Of a stretch of DNA of 64,000 nucleotides, positions 34,453-45,606 are shown piece after piece. Origin of the DNA: Asterella californica. Lineage: Eukaryota; Streptophyta; Marchantiopsida; Marchantiales; Aytoniaceae. How positions within the stretch are numbered: the first letter of the stretch is position 1; every line of letters starts with the position of its first letter. The stretch covers positions 1,473,501-1,537,500 of the forward strand of contig JAYKYS010000001.1 of NCBI GenBank assembly GCA_036924285.1, given 5' to 3'. Both the position numbers and the translations under genes were made by a program. Below the pieces are notes generated by a model that had not been told where the DNA came from, did no database searches, and saw only the letters and a list, made by a program, of their open reading frames with translations.

Positions 34453-35860
34453 TCCTCCCTGTGGCTTAGAACCACGCACACCATCCAAACGGATCGCCTG
34501 ATCTGAGATACGTCTTCTCTGGTAGGTAGATCTAGCTACACTGAACCCAACGAGACTCCAAACAAGCCGTTTGGAGTTCCTTTTGCAGAACTAGGTAAAA
34601 CATTGACGTAAAACGGCTCCCTACGACTCAAACCCTCTCATCGCAGCCAAACTAACAATCCAACTCACAAATGATCTTCTCCTATGCGTAAGTGAAGACT
34701 CCTTGATCACATAGGCATCAAGAACAAAGAAATTGGCTCACTGATCATGAAGAACGATCCAACCTCAGATCACAGGCGACGAAAACTGAAGTAAGCGCTT
34801 TCTTGCGAGCTATTTTCACCTTCAATTTCCAAATCGTCGGATGAGACTTCGTATCATCTTCAATTTCCTGAAGAACTCGGTGTTCTGATCCCAATGGATC
34901 CAAGGACAGCAAGTTTGGACTTCGGTATCGTGTCAGATTTTACGTGAAGGATGTCCAGGAAAATGCGAGGTTCCTGGCTGTGGAGATGTTGTGTGCTGAA
35001 ACAGAGACAAGATAGAGAAAAACAACCACGAAAATGAATGCTGCGATATATACCAACTCCAAATGTATGTACACGATCGGTTCTTTCTCCTAAAAGCACA
35101 GAATTGAGAAACAGACCAGAGCGGTCTGTAATCTGCTTCAAAAGTCCCTAAAAACAACCCCTGAATCACAACCCTGACCCAAAATCACCGAAGCGTAGTT
35201 CAAAGCAAGAGAAACTTCTCTTTGCTAACAAACAGAGCCACAGCAGTATCATGCGATCCAAACCCAAGTTCAAACCACATCCATGTATAAGCTCTTAGCT
35301 AAAGCTAGCTACCACATGCTGTATATAGCCAATCAGAACTCTAACGAACTCAAAAGAGCAAAACCCGTAGCGAAGAAACTGAAAAAGACCTATCTGAGAA
35401 CTTTCTCCTTTTGTCGAACGGACTTCAGATGTCGATAGGGTCTCCTCCGCTGACTCTATTAACCCAAGAAACCTTCAGATCCGACTCCCAACAGTCGAGA
35501 TATCGTCGATTTTTGATCGCAGGTGATCGAACCTTCAAAAACTCCTCCATGTGGCTTAAAACCGCACACACCGCACAAACGGATCGTCTAAACTGATATC
35601 CGTCTTCTCTGGTAAGTAGATCTAGTTACCCTGAAACCAACAAGATTCCAAACAAGCCGTTTGGAGTTCCCCTTGCAAAACCACGCAAGAAATTTAGTCG
35701 CAGGTTGCAAAAAACTGACGTAAATCAGCTCCATGTGGCTTAAACTTGCTCACCACACCCAAACCAACAATCCAATTCACGTACAGTCTTCTCCTATGCG
35801 TAGATGAAGACTCCCTGATCACGTAGGCACCAAGATCGATCACCGATCTGTAAGCCGGCC

Positions 35861-35890
35861 TAGGTATGACTATTTCATTAGTCATACCTA
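35861..35890. repeat. Perfect 12-bp hairpin within an LTR C-specific insert
   Basis: TAGGTATGACTA (35861-35872), loop TTTCAT, then its exact complement (35879-35890). The surrounding ~90 bp is missing from LTRs B and E, so this is an insertion, perhaps a tiny MITE. Confidence 0.85.
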
Positions 35891-36471
35891 ATGAAATGTA
35901 TATAAGCATACACACAAATAATGGGATACTTGTGGTGTGACAGATCGCGAAGAACAACCCAATCTCAAGTCGCAGACGAATGAAAATCTGATGTAAGCGC
36001 TTCCCTGTGAGCTAATTTCACTCAGAACTCCCAAACCGTCCGATGAAACTTCGTATCGTCTTCAATTTCCTGAAGAACTCGGTGTTCTGATCCTGATGGA
36101 TCCAAGGACAGCAAGTTTGGACTCCGAAACGGTCCGAACGGTCCAACTCTCTTTCACAAGTAACTGAAATCTCTAAATCTCTTTCTTGCGTCTCAATTTC
36201 TGTCAGTACACATCTCCCGATCCGTCTCTTCACAAACCGTCTTATCTAATGCGTAGCCTACACAGATCTGAACCCAACGACGCCTTGCACGCTTGCATTG
36301 GATCTCCAAATCTCCCGAATCGTCCGTTGACAAGTCGTAGGTGCAAGCTAGCCCCTTAAGCTACCCCCTTACGTCAATCTCTGTACGTACAAATTCTCTT
36401 TGATAATAACAAAGCAGGCCCTTGCGTCTTTGATATAACGCCTGAAGTCTCAAATACCCAATCAGCAAGTA

Positions 36472-36945
36472 AACTAAGGCCTACCTTGATTTTTCCTTCT
36501 TCCGAGTCGCATAACTTCTTCATTAGACGTCCAAACGAAGTAAACAAGGTGCATATGGAAAGGTGACAACGAGCTCTACCCATCTATGTGATGAAAGTGA
36601 AGATCCGAAGTTGCGCCAAAAGCCCGTAAGCTGGAGCCTAGCTTGTTTTCTCCATCTTTCGAGTCTTGGAACTTCTCCACTAGGCGTCCAAACGAAGTAG
36701 ACAAAGTGCCTATGAAAATTTGACAAGGAGCTCTATCCACTGATGCGATAAAAGCGAAGATCCGAAGTTGTGCCAAAAGCCCGTAAGCTGGGGCCTAGCT
36801 TGTTTTCTCCATCTTTCGAGTCTTGTAACTTCTCCACTAGGCGTCCAAACGAAGCAGACAAAGTGTCTTTGAAAAGCTGACAATGAGCTCTATCCATTGA
36901 TGCGATAAAAGCGAAGATCCGAAATGGTGCCAAAAGCCCGACTAG
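36472..36945 (-). repeat. U3 tandem repeat, three ~157-bp units
   Basis: CCTAGCTTGTTTTCTCC recurs at about 36472, 36629, 36785 and 36941, with the intervening sequence conserved. LTRs D (about 37378-37690) and E (about 44700-45015) have two units and LTR A one, so the number varies between copies. Confidence 0.9.
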
Positions 36946-37776
36946 GGCCTAGCTTGTCTTCACATGAGTGTCTTTGGAGCGACAAGCATCGAAGTTTGAA
37001 TTTCATGTAGGAGCTGATCCACGACACGACACCGGAACAGTCTGAACGGTCCAACTCTTCTTCGTAGGTCATTGAAGCACTCCAAAATCTTTCCCTCTGT
37101 CTCAGTTTCTCCCAGAATACACTCCCTGATCCTCCTCTTCACAAATCATCTTAACCAATGTGTAGCCTCCATAGATCTGAATCCAATGACACCTTGTGCA
37201 CGCAATGGACCTCTCAGTTCTCCAAACTGTCCATCAACAAGTCGCAGAAACAAGCTAATCTCTTAAGCACCTCTTGCATCAGTCGTGTACGTGAAGGTTT
37301 TTATAGATAATTAACAAGTAGACCCCTTACATCTTTAGTATAGCCCCAAGAACCGCAATCACCCAGTCAGCAAAAGTAAGCTATAGTCTAGCTTGATTTT
37401 CTCATCTTTTGAACCTCATAACTTCACCACTACGGGTCCAAATGAAATAGATGAAGTGCCTATAAAAGCTGACAAATGAGCTTTACCAGTTCATGTAATG
37501 AAAGTGAAGATCCGAAGTTGTGCAAAAAGTCCATAAGCTAAGGCTTAGCTTGATTTTCCCACCTTTCGAGTCTCGTAACTTCACCACTAGACGTCCAAAT
37601 GAAATAGATGAAGTGCACATGGAAAGTTGACAATGAGCTCTACCAATTGATGTAATGAAAGTGAAGATCTGAAGTTGTTTCAAAAAGCTCATTTTTAGTC
37701 TTATGAGCATCTTTGGAATGATAATGATAAGTATCGAAAATAGATTTTCAAGTAGGAGCCGGTCCATGACACGACA

Positions 37777-37791
37777 TCCACCCTCTCTAAA
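37777..37791 (-). other. Polypurine tract of the nested - strand element
   Basis: TTTAGAGAGGGTGGA abuts the 3' LTR on the - strand. It closely matches TTTAGAAGGGGTGGA before the + strand LTR at 45607, showing that the two elements are related and fixing the orientation of this one. Confidence 0.75.
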
Positions 37792-38339
37792 CTTGTGCAT
37801 CCTTCGGTATGCATCAGATATCAACCAAGGAATGGATCGGCATGCATTCCGTCTTGTCGTCCTACTTTCCATCGTAGTCGACCTCATCCTCAAGTTCGCA
37901 ACTTGATCGTCATCTTGAAGTTGCAATCCTACCGTGGATTTCCTTGGATCCATGCTCACCGACTCTCTTCTTCAAACTCTCATCCACTCACCTCTTCTAA
38001 ATCTACACATCTTTCAATATGTGTTCGAAGACATAGAAGGAGTAAACCATCATACCATAGAAATGACTCCCATCCATCTAGTTGAACTTCATCTTCGAGG
38101 TTTGTGATCCAAGTGTCGTAGTAGACATCACCCATCATCCCAACCATCACCACGTATCCTGATTGTCACCTTCAACCTCAAACTTGTACAAGTCATTTTT
38201 CGTATTCATCTCTTCTTTTTTGTTTTCTGGAAAACAAGAACCACATTGCTGCAACCAAAATCTTCAACCGCAACCATTATTGTCTTGATGTACAATGATA
38301 TGTTTCTCAAACATCATCCTCTCTTGTTTTCTCGTTTAA

Positions 38340-38575
38340 AAATGTTTACAACCTCCCAAGCATCATCCTCTCAATCCTTCTCTTATGTTAACCTTTACAA
38401 CCTCCCAAACATCATCCTCTTGACTCCTTTCTTCTGAAACTTTTGCAACCTTCCAAGCATCATCCTCTGAGTCCTTCTCTTATGTAAACCTTTACAACCT
38501 CCCAAGCATCATCTTCTTGACTCTTTTCTTCTGAAACTTTTGCAACCTCCCAAGCATCATCCTCTCAACCCTAAT
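38340..38575. repeat. Short tandem repeat, ~55-bp half-units in ~110-bp pairs
   Basis: CAACCTCCCAAGCATCATC recurs five times with small changes, separated alternately by CTCAATCCTTCTCTTATG-type and TTGACTCCTTTCTTCTG-type spacers. It lies just downstream of the acidic - strand frame. Confidence 0.85.
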
Positions 38576-39164
38576 CACATTCAGCAATGGCTTCTTCCAT
38601 GTAAGCCATCCCTACCCATCTTATATCCATAGCCTCCAGAGCATCTGTCCACTCTCCTTCATCCTCAACATGTTGTTCGTCCTTGATGATGTCAATATTG
38701 ACATCATAGACTTCTTTTGTAGTCACACCCAAGACCTCACGTGATATGAACTCAACCTTGGCATCTGGAATGCGATCCTCCCAACCTCCTTTCACATCCA
38801 TCATCATCATCTCAATGTCTGGTTGTTGTTTGCGTGCAACCAGATCACCCATATCTGCTGTTTGCATCTCAACCATCTCCTCCGGTTGTGAAGGATCGTT
38901 CTTCATTATCAATTCAAGAAGAATAATTTCCTATTGAACTTTATCCTCTTGAACTTGCTTCTCTGAAGAAGTTTCTTCTTGTTCCTTCTTCTCTCTCTGC
39001 ATCATGGATGCAGTATCCAACTTGATCTCGCTTGGATCTGCATGCTCATCCAAATCATTCTTATGGAGAGCATGCTCAATCTCCTCAGCCTTAGCATCAT
39101 AGCTTGTAGCTTCGGTAGTTGCAAATGCATGTGCCGCAAAGTAATCATCCACCAACTTCTTCAT
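38571..39164 (-). pseudogene. Decayed acidic ORF of the - strand element
   Basis: Two frames, 38931-39164 and 38571-38912, lie in the same register, separated by one TAG and a few codons, and make a product of about 198 residues. It is strongly acidic (Glu/Asp-rich, with a Met-rich patch MMMMD) and has no known motif. Position suggests the region after gag, where protease or RT would normally be. Confidence 0.5.
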
Positions 39165-39394
39165 CCTTCCTTTACCAATGTTGGTTTGAACGAGAGTACT
39201 TGTACTTCTGAACCCAATATTTCCATCCTCTCAAGAAATAATCTCTCGTTGCAAAGACTATACAAAGTCTATGCAATCCTCCCGTTGATAATCAATACCC
39301 TCACACAACATACACTTGTAAAGCCCACTTTTTCAATTTTTGATAGAAGAAGCTTGAAATGTAGAAGTTTGTAGAAGAAACAATATAATTAGAA

Positions 39395-42330
39395 GAAAGA
39401 ATAGCTTAGTTTTAGTGAAGAAGAGACTTCTTAAGAAGAGTCTTCGGAAGAAGAGAATAACCTTCGGAAGAAGAGTCTTTGGAAGAAGACCTTTACAGGA
39501 AAGATCTGAGAAGAGAGACTTCGAGAATGTAGATCGTCAGTAAACTCTCTTCACGAATAGTCCGGAAAACTCAGTCAAGAAGTAGTCCGAGTGAAGACAA
39601 GCCACCTACCCAGGAAGGGACATGAACAATAAGTGGTGTAGGCGAAGATAGCATTGCGCATGCCCTTGTCAGGTCTGCCACAAGCAATCAGAGGCGACTT
39701 CGGCACGTGCGAGAGTCCGAACCGAGCTATATACTAGGAAAATCGGCTCATTTCTCAAACTCACTCTTAGCGCTCAGCTACTCCTCAATTGCGGACGATC
39801 AGTGTAGACGAAGATAGAGAATTTGAGCGAAGACAATCAGCTTGAGAGAAGACCAACTTGAGCGAAGACTAGCAATTTAGGCGAAGTTTACCTACATCCA
39901 GTTTAGCAATCTTCGCCTGATTACAATGTCGATCGCGACGAAGTTACCGAGGATCAGAGCCTTCGAGCTAGATCAAGAGGAGTTAGTGCACCTTCGGCCG
40001 AAGATGAAGGAGTTAGGTCTCAGTTTCCTAACCCTGGGAGGCTGGACTAAGGTGTCTGGCAAGTTCATTAGTCAGATACGGATGTGTGAAGACCACGGCG
40101 GCGAAGAAGGCTATGCGCGACCCGGTAACTGGACCGTTGAGAACTGAGAGAAGGTCCTCTTAGACGAGGTAGGGACGAATGGGGACTTACTCTTCGACAA
40201 TACCTCGATGAAGAGTTTGGTCAAGGAGGACCAGAACTACGGGGATCTCTTCGAGCACCCGATGCACCCAACGAATGGATACAAGTTGAGCAAATACCGC
40301 GACCCAGTGAAGAGGAAGATTGCGGAGGCTGTCATGCTGATTCTGAACCCCCGAAGAACGACTTACCTTACCACTTGGAAGGTATGTTTCTTCGAGAACC
40401 TCTTCGTCGGAAGACGAGCTTACTGGGCGAAGATATTCCATGACGAAGTCCAGCGCCTGTGGAATAAGCAAGATTATGTTTACATGGGTGGCTTCGTCAG
40501 TATCTTCTACTTCAGCATGGGGTGGTTATCGGAGAACGAAGTCAAGCAGTTGGGTTTTGGCGAAGACGAAGAGCTAGAAGGTGACGGGTTCTCACCTGTT
40601 CGTGAAGTTGAAGAGGCACCCGCTGAAGATGTTCAGCATTGGAGGCTTCGCCGAAAGCACCAGCCGAAGAACCTCAACAGACATAGAAGACAGCGGATGT
40701 GCAGACAGCGACCGAAGACAAAGAAAGAAGGCGCAGTAAGAGGAAGAGGCCACTACCGACTTCGCCAATGGACAAGCCGAAGGCACGGAAGAAGGTGAAG
40801 AGCACTAAGAGGGAGACGGTGGACCTAAGCAGCTCGGGAGCAAAGATGGAAGGCAATGCTTTATGGCGAAGAGGTGGTCGTCCCAGTCCTCTGACTTCTT
40901 GAAGACAACAAGGAGGACTATGAGAGAGAAGTGAAGAGGAAGGTGTTATTCCCGGAGATGCTGACCGAACTACACTTCAGCAGGGGTACTTGGCAGCAGG
41001 AGAAGAACAATCTTCGTGAAGAAGCGAGGAATGCGACGAAGCTGCGGTTGGAGGCAGAGAAGGAAATGGAAGATCTTTGGCGGAAGAACCAAGAACTTCA
41101 GTCTTCAGTGCAGACTAAGGATGAAGAACTGAAAGTGTCGACGAAGAGCTTCGCCGACCGTTTAAAGGAGTTGTCGATCCAAGTAGCTGACTTGCAGCGA
41201 AGTCGAGAAGAGTTCCAGACTACAGTGGCAGAGCTCACTAAGGAGAACGAAGACTTGAAGACGAAGGTAGCTGATTCCGAAGATCTTCGGAAGAAGTTGA
41301 TGCCGGTTCTCTCTGCGTACGTAACTTCGGGACTGGATGCGGACGAGCTTGGACTTCTTCGGGCGCTGAAAGCGGAGGTAGTGCAGGCAGAGACAAACCC
41401 CGACGGTGTGAAAGCACACCTTTCCTGACTCGGACAAAAAGTAGATAGAGAGATAGACGAGATACGGACGAACGTCGAAGTACAGTTAGAAGAGTTCAGA
41501 GCGCAGTTAGGCTTAGGAGTTTAGATTTCGATGAAGATGAAGATGATCGTAGGGTAGCGAAGGTCTTCCGCCTTCTTAGGAAGTTAAACAATTAGCACCG
41601 TTAGAAAAACAGTTAGGTTAGGACGAAGTAGTATATAAGCAGCACGATCCACAGCCCTCGTGTCTTTTCCATATTTTCAGTTCTTTATTAATTAATTTTT
41701 ATTTCTCAAAAGTGCGGAGCGATGTTGTGAATGCTTTGGACGAAGATATTTTCCTCCGAATATTCGGTGTTTGCTGTCGCAGGTGTAATTTTTGATTGAC
41801 GAAGATCTTCGCCGTTTGACTTGAACGAAGAGTCTTTGGCGTAGGAACTTTTGAAGAGACTTCGGCCGAAGTTGAAACTGTAATCTTCGTGAAGACGATT
41901 GAAGGAAGATCTGAGAACAAACCAATGACTGCGAAGTGGAACAGATAAGTTAAATTGTAAGGAGAGTTTGGAATATGGTGGCTTCGACTTAAGTTTGGCT
42001 TCTTCAAATAAGTGGGATTCTTAAGCGTGAAGATTTAGTTGGAAGAACACTCCTTAGGAAGAGTAGGGGCTTACCCTTGGAACCTTGATGTGAAATCTGT
42101 ATTCTTCTGTCTTTTCAGAAGAAGACTAGTAACATTTCAGCAGTATTTTATATTCTTCATTCATTCACACAATTGTCTTCTCAATCTTTTCTTTGTATTG
42201 TTGGAAGGGTCCATGATCAAAGAACTATTTCATTGTTGTTTGTATTCGATTTATCAGGTTTTTGCTTGGGTTTGGTTTCTTATCAGACTTAAACTCTCAT
42301 CCGGATATTATTCCATTCCGTGAGAATAAC
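39395..42330 (+). mobile_element. CGAAG-rich inserted segment with its own gene remnant
   Basis: Composition changes abruptly: CGAAG/GAAGA and TTCG motifs are dense from about 39.4 to 42.0 kb and rare outside. It interrupts the - strand element between the acidic ORF and the gag-like ORF. A TATA-like GTATATAAGCAGC is near 41630. Terminal repeats were not found, so the borders are approximate. Confidence 0.45.
39926..41428 (+). pseudogene. Broken ~500-aa ORF: folded N-terminal domain, basic linker, coiled coil
   Basis: Parts 39926-40147 and 40208-40650 share one frame, separated by a TGA at 40145. The frame then shifts (40699-40902) and returns (40931-41428) to the first register. The N-terminal part (LTLGGWTKVSGKFISQIRM.., FFENLFVGRRAYWAKIFHDE, VSIFYFSMGWLS) looks like a globular domain. 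The middle is Lys/Arg-rich with KKVKS and KRKRP. The end is a long heptad-like coiled coil (about 41000-41280). This layout resembles ORFs of plant transposon-derived proteins, but I recognise no family. Confidence 0.6.
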
Positions 42331-42663
42331 AAAAAATTATCTGAATTATCATTGTGACGTTGTAGTACTGTGTTTTGTGTAATTGTTAACTGTATCTTCG
42401 TGGGAACGATCCTTAATTTACTATTTCCGATACTTTGTGTTTCTTTGGGTTGTTACAACACTGATGTACCCAAACTGGTTTGGGTACAAGTTTTGTCTTA
42501 GTCGATGATCTCTTATTTTCCAACCTAGTAACTTTAGCTTTAGATCTTGCATCTTTTGCCGTAAGTCTTCGATGGTTAGATCCTTCTCCTCTACAATCAC
42601 AACAGGAGGTCGAATTTTAGATATTCTGAAATTGTGTGATAGTCAGCTATACAGGTATCAACC

Positions 42664-43014
42664 TTATAACCCTTTCTCTTGTATGTATCTGTTTGACAGA
42701 AGCTCAACCACTTCATGCACAACCTCCCAATTCCTTGTGATCCCTTCTTCTTGCTCTCCATCCTCCATAAGTAATTCCAACTGTTCTTGCCATGGTTCAT
42801 CCGCAGCTTGAAGAAATAGCTCCGTCTTGTAGGTCTCCAAGGTTAGCTTCTCCACCCCATATAGTTGAGAGAATTGTCTCTTGAACTCCTTTAACAATCC
42901 TGTAGGCTGTAAACTCTTGTTGGATCGGTTGATCATTCCAAAAATGATTTCTTGGTTACTCGGGTCCATCAGCACATGTGAAAATGTATCCCAGTTCTTC
43001 TCAAAACGTTTCAC
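42664..43014 (-). pseudogene. Gag-like ORF fragment of the - strand element
   Basis: A 116-codon frame (ILE/LEU-rich helical content, KRFEKNWDTFSHVLMD, LLKEFKRQFSQLYG) lies about 300 nt inside the 5' LTR, where gag belongs. A frameshift near 43015 cuts it from its N-terminus (about 43015-43200). There is no zinc knuckle. Gag identity is inferred mainly from position. Confidence 0.45.
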
Positions 43015-43310
43015 GAGACCTTCACATGTTCTCTTCTCTCAAGCACCACAACGAGTTTGAATGTCTCGATCATCTCCTTCTCTGATATCTGATCCAAATC
43101 CATCTCCATCTTGTAACATCTCAGGTACTATGAGATATCTCTCTCATCAAACAGATCGAGTTTGTCGATCATCTTTCAAAGTGCTTTCATCCTCATAGTC
43201 TCATTGATTCTCTTGTTCTTGTCACAAAAACAAAGTGAAGGCTTGAAACAATCGTGCAGCTGTGACATCCAACTATACCCTATGTATCTCTTCTGATCCA
43301 TTCATCTCTA

Positions 43311-45099
43311 TGTCGTGTCGAACAAAGACAAGACAGAGAGAAACAACCCAAGAACAAGCGTCGCAAGGTATACCAACTCCTACTTTATATACACTCCTGA
43401 TTCTTCTTCTCTAAGAATGCAAAACAGAGAACAAACCTAAGCGGTCTATAATCTACACCCATCTCTCTAAAATGATCCCTTGAATCTCAACCCAGACCCA
43501 AACCTACCGAAGTATAGCTCAAAGCAAGAGAAACATCTCATTGCTAACAAAAAGAGCTGCACCAGCATCACACGATTCAAAACCTAGTCTAAATAACGTC
43601 TATGTACAAGCCCTTACCTAAAGCTAGCTACCACAAGCTGTCCATAACCAACTAGAGCTCTAACAAACTCAAAACGACGAAAACAGTAGCGAAGGAACCG
43701 AAAAAAGATATATCTGAGAACTTTCTTCTTTCACCAAATGGTCTTCATATGTCGATAAGGCCTTCCTTCTTGACTCCGTTGGTCCCAAAAATCCCAAATC
43801 CGAATCTCGACAGCCGAGATATCACCGATTTTTTGTCGCATATGACATAATCTTCAAAAACTCCTCCATATGGCTTAGAATCATGCACACCGTCCAAACG
43901 AATCGAATCTGAGATCCGTCTTCTCTTATAGGTAGATCTAGCTACCATGAACCCAATGAGACTCCAAACAAGCCGTTTGGAGTTCCCCTTGCAGAACTAG
44001 ACAAGAAATTTGATCGCATGAAGCAAAAAACTGACGTAAATCGGCTCCCTATGGCTCAAAATTGCTCACCACAACCAAACTAACAATCCAACTCACATAC
44101 GATCTTCTCCTATGCGTAAGTGAAGCCTCCCTGATCACGTAGGCATCAAGAACGAAGAACTTGGCTCACTGATTGCGAAGAACAACCCAACCTCAAGTCG
44201 TAGGCAAAGAAAAACTTACATAAGCGTTTCCTTGCGAGCCAATTTCATTTCGAAATCCCAAATCATCCTATGAAACTTTGTATTGTCTTCAATTTCCTGA
44301 AGAACTCAATGTTCTGGTCCTGATGGATCTAAGGACAGCAAGTTTGGACTCTAGAACGGCTCGAACGGTCCAACTCTCCTTCACATGTCACTGAAGCACT
44401 CCAAAACTTTTCTCTCTGTCTCAATTTCTCCCAGAACACACTCCCTGATCCGCCTCTTCACGAATACTCTTAACAAACGCGTATCCTGCATAGATCTGAA
44501 CCCAATGACACCTTGCGTGCATGCATTAGACCTCTCAATTCTCCAAACCGTCCACTGACAGGTTGCAGAAACAAGCTAACCTCTTAAGCTACCCCCATAT
44601 GTCAGTCACGTACGTGAAGGTTTTCACAAATAATAAACAAGCAGACCCCTTGCATCCTTAGTATAACCTCAAGAATCGCAAATACCCAGTCAACAATAGT
44701 AAGTTGGAGCTTAGCTTGATTTTCCCATCTTCTGAACCTCGTAACTTCATCACTAGGCGTCCAAATGAAATAGATGTAGTGCTCATGAAAAGCTGACATT
44801 GAGCTCTTCCAATTCATTTAATGAAAGTGAAGATCCGAAGTTGTGCAAAAAGCTCATAAGCTAAGGCTTAGCTTGATTTTCCCACCTTTCGAATCTCGTA
44901 ACTTCATCACTAGGCGTCCAAATGAAGTAGATGAAGTGCCCATGGAAAGCTGACAATGAGCTCTACCAGTTGATGTATTGAAAGTGAAGATCTGAAGTTG
45001 AGTAGAAAAACTCATTTTTAGTCCTATGAACACCTTTGGAGCGATAATGATAAGTACCGAAAATAGATTTTCAAGTAAGAGTCGGTCCACGACACGACA
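43311..45099 (-). repeat. 5' LTR E of the nested - strand element
   Basis: 1789 bp with inverted termini TGTCGTGTCG (43311-43320) and CGACACGACA-type end (to 45099). TATATAAAG on the - strand near 43386 puts transcription start close to the inner end, giving a very short R-U5. Two ~157-bp U3 units lie near 44700-45015. Its outer side abuts the + strand gypsy remnant. Confidence 0.85.
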
Positions 45100-45520
45100 A
45101 TAGGAGGAGGTTCTAGCGATACAAATCTTGGAATGAAGGTCCGAGGAAGTACATATTGCTTTGGACAAGTTAAGAGAGATTCGCTTGTGGAATAAAGTTA
45201 GATTCGATAAGCGACATCGATAAGACCTAGAGTGATCCAAGAGGATGATTGGGTTCTTATCTATAACAATAGTCTAGACAATCAACACATTGCTTTATGG
45301 AAGTTTTCGAATAGATGTTCGAGTTGTATGTGGTAGACAAGATATTCAACTATGCTACGTACAGATTATGAGAGCTGGACAGAGCTAAGGTTAAGATGTC
45401 GATTGTAGACAAACCGATCAAAATCTTCAAGCGACGTGAAGGAGATATGAATCTTGAAGATATGGATGCCAAATTTGAAGATATTCAAGAAAATGACAAG
45501 GAAGAAGATCAATAGGAGAT
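45100..45520 (+). pseudogene. Decayed Ty3/gypsy pol: integrase C-terminus
   Basis: Three frames in turn give LREIRLWNKVRFDKRHR, RVIQEDDWVLIYNNSLDNQH, then KPIKIFKRREGDMNLEDMD and FEDIQENDKEEDQ with a stop. This is the post-core part of a gypsy integrase including the DWVLxY strand. It is the downstream end of the element at 32740-33605, now 11.5 kb away, with the integrase core deleted. Confidence 0.8.
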
Positions 45521-45594
45521 TGATGAAGTTGTGTGAGATGCTGGTCCACTCCATTTGTATGTCTCCTTATGCATGTTAGAGGATGCGCAGATTT

Positions 45595-45606
45595 AGAAGG
45601 GGTGGA
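45595..45606 (+). other. Polypurine tract of the + strand gypsy remnant
   Basis: AGAAGGGGTGGA immediately precedes TGTCGTGTGACC, the start of the 3' LTR, about 80 nt after the end of pol. Textbook position and composition. Confidence 0.85.

Larger units (their letters stand above)
34926..37031 (-). repeat. Solo LTR C nested in LTR B/D
   Basis: Full-length, about 2.1 kb, with ends TATCGTGTC (mutated from TGTCGTGTC) and GACACGACA. It is flanked by a probable 4-bp target duplication, TCGG (34922-34925) and CCGG (37032-37035), one mismatch. Three ~157-bp U3 units lie at about 36472-36941. A ~90-bp insert near 35840-35930 carries a perfect 12-bp hairpin. Confidence 0.8.
33645..37776 (-). repeat. 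3' LTR of the nested - strand element (fragments B and D), itself interrupted twice
   Basis: Pieces 33645-34103, 34453-34925 and 37032-37776 join into one LTR that matches LTR E. Repeat R sits at 34104-34452 and a complete LTR (C) at 34926-37031. The outer end near 33645 is truncated. The inner end (37776) reads TGTCGTGTCATGGACC on the - strand and is preceded there by the purine tract AGAGAGGGTGGA. Confidence 0.8.
37777..43310 (-). mobile_element. Internal region of a nested, pol-less - strand LTR element
   Basis: Lies between LTR E (5') and LTR B/D (3'). It contains gag-like and acidic reading frames on the - strand, but no protease, RT or integrase motif. A degenerate initiator-Met primer site, TGGATCAGAAGAG (about 43288-43300, - strand), lies 10 nt from LTR E, farther than usual. 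A CGAAG-rich segment (about 39.4-42.3 kb) appears inserted. Best described as a non-autonomous large retrotransposon derivative. Confidence 0.6.

Noticed and set aside
36374..36933. Series of 66-70 codon - strand frames spaced 157 bp apart
   Set aside because: They are the same non-coding U3 tandem unit read repeatedly; boundaries follow the repeat, not a gene.
38340..38575. Spaced tandem repeats considered as a CRISPR array
   Set aside because: The spacers are themselves repeated, the repeat is degenerate, and the sequence lies inside a plant retroelement.
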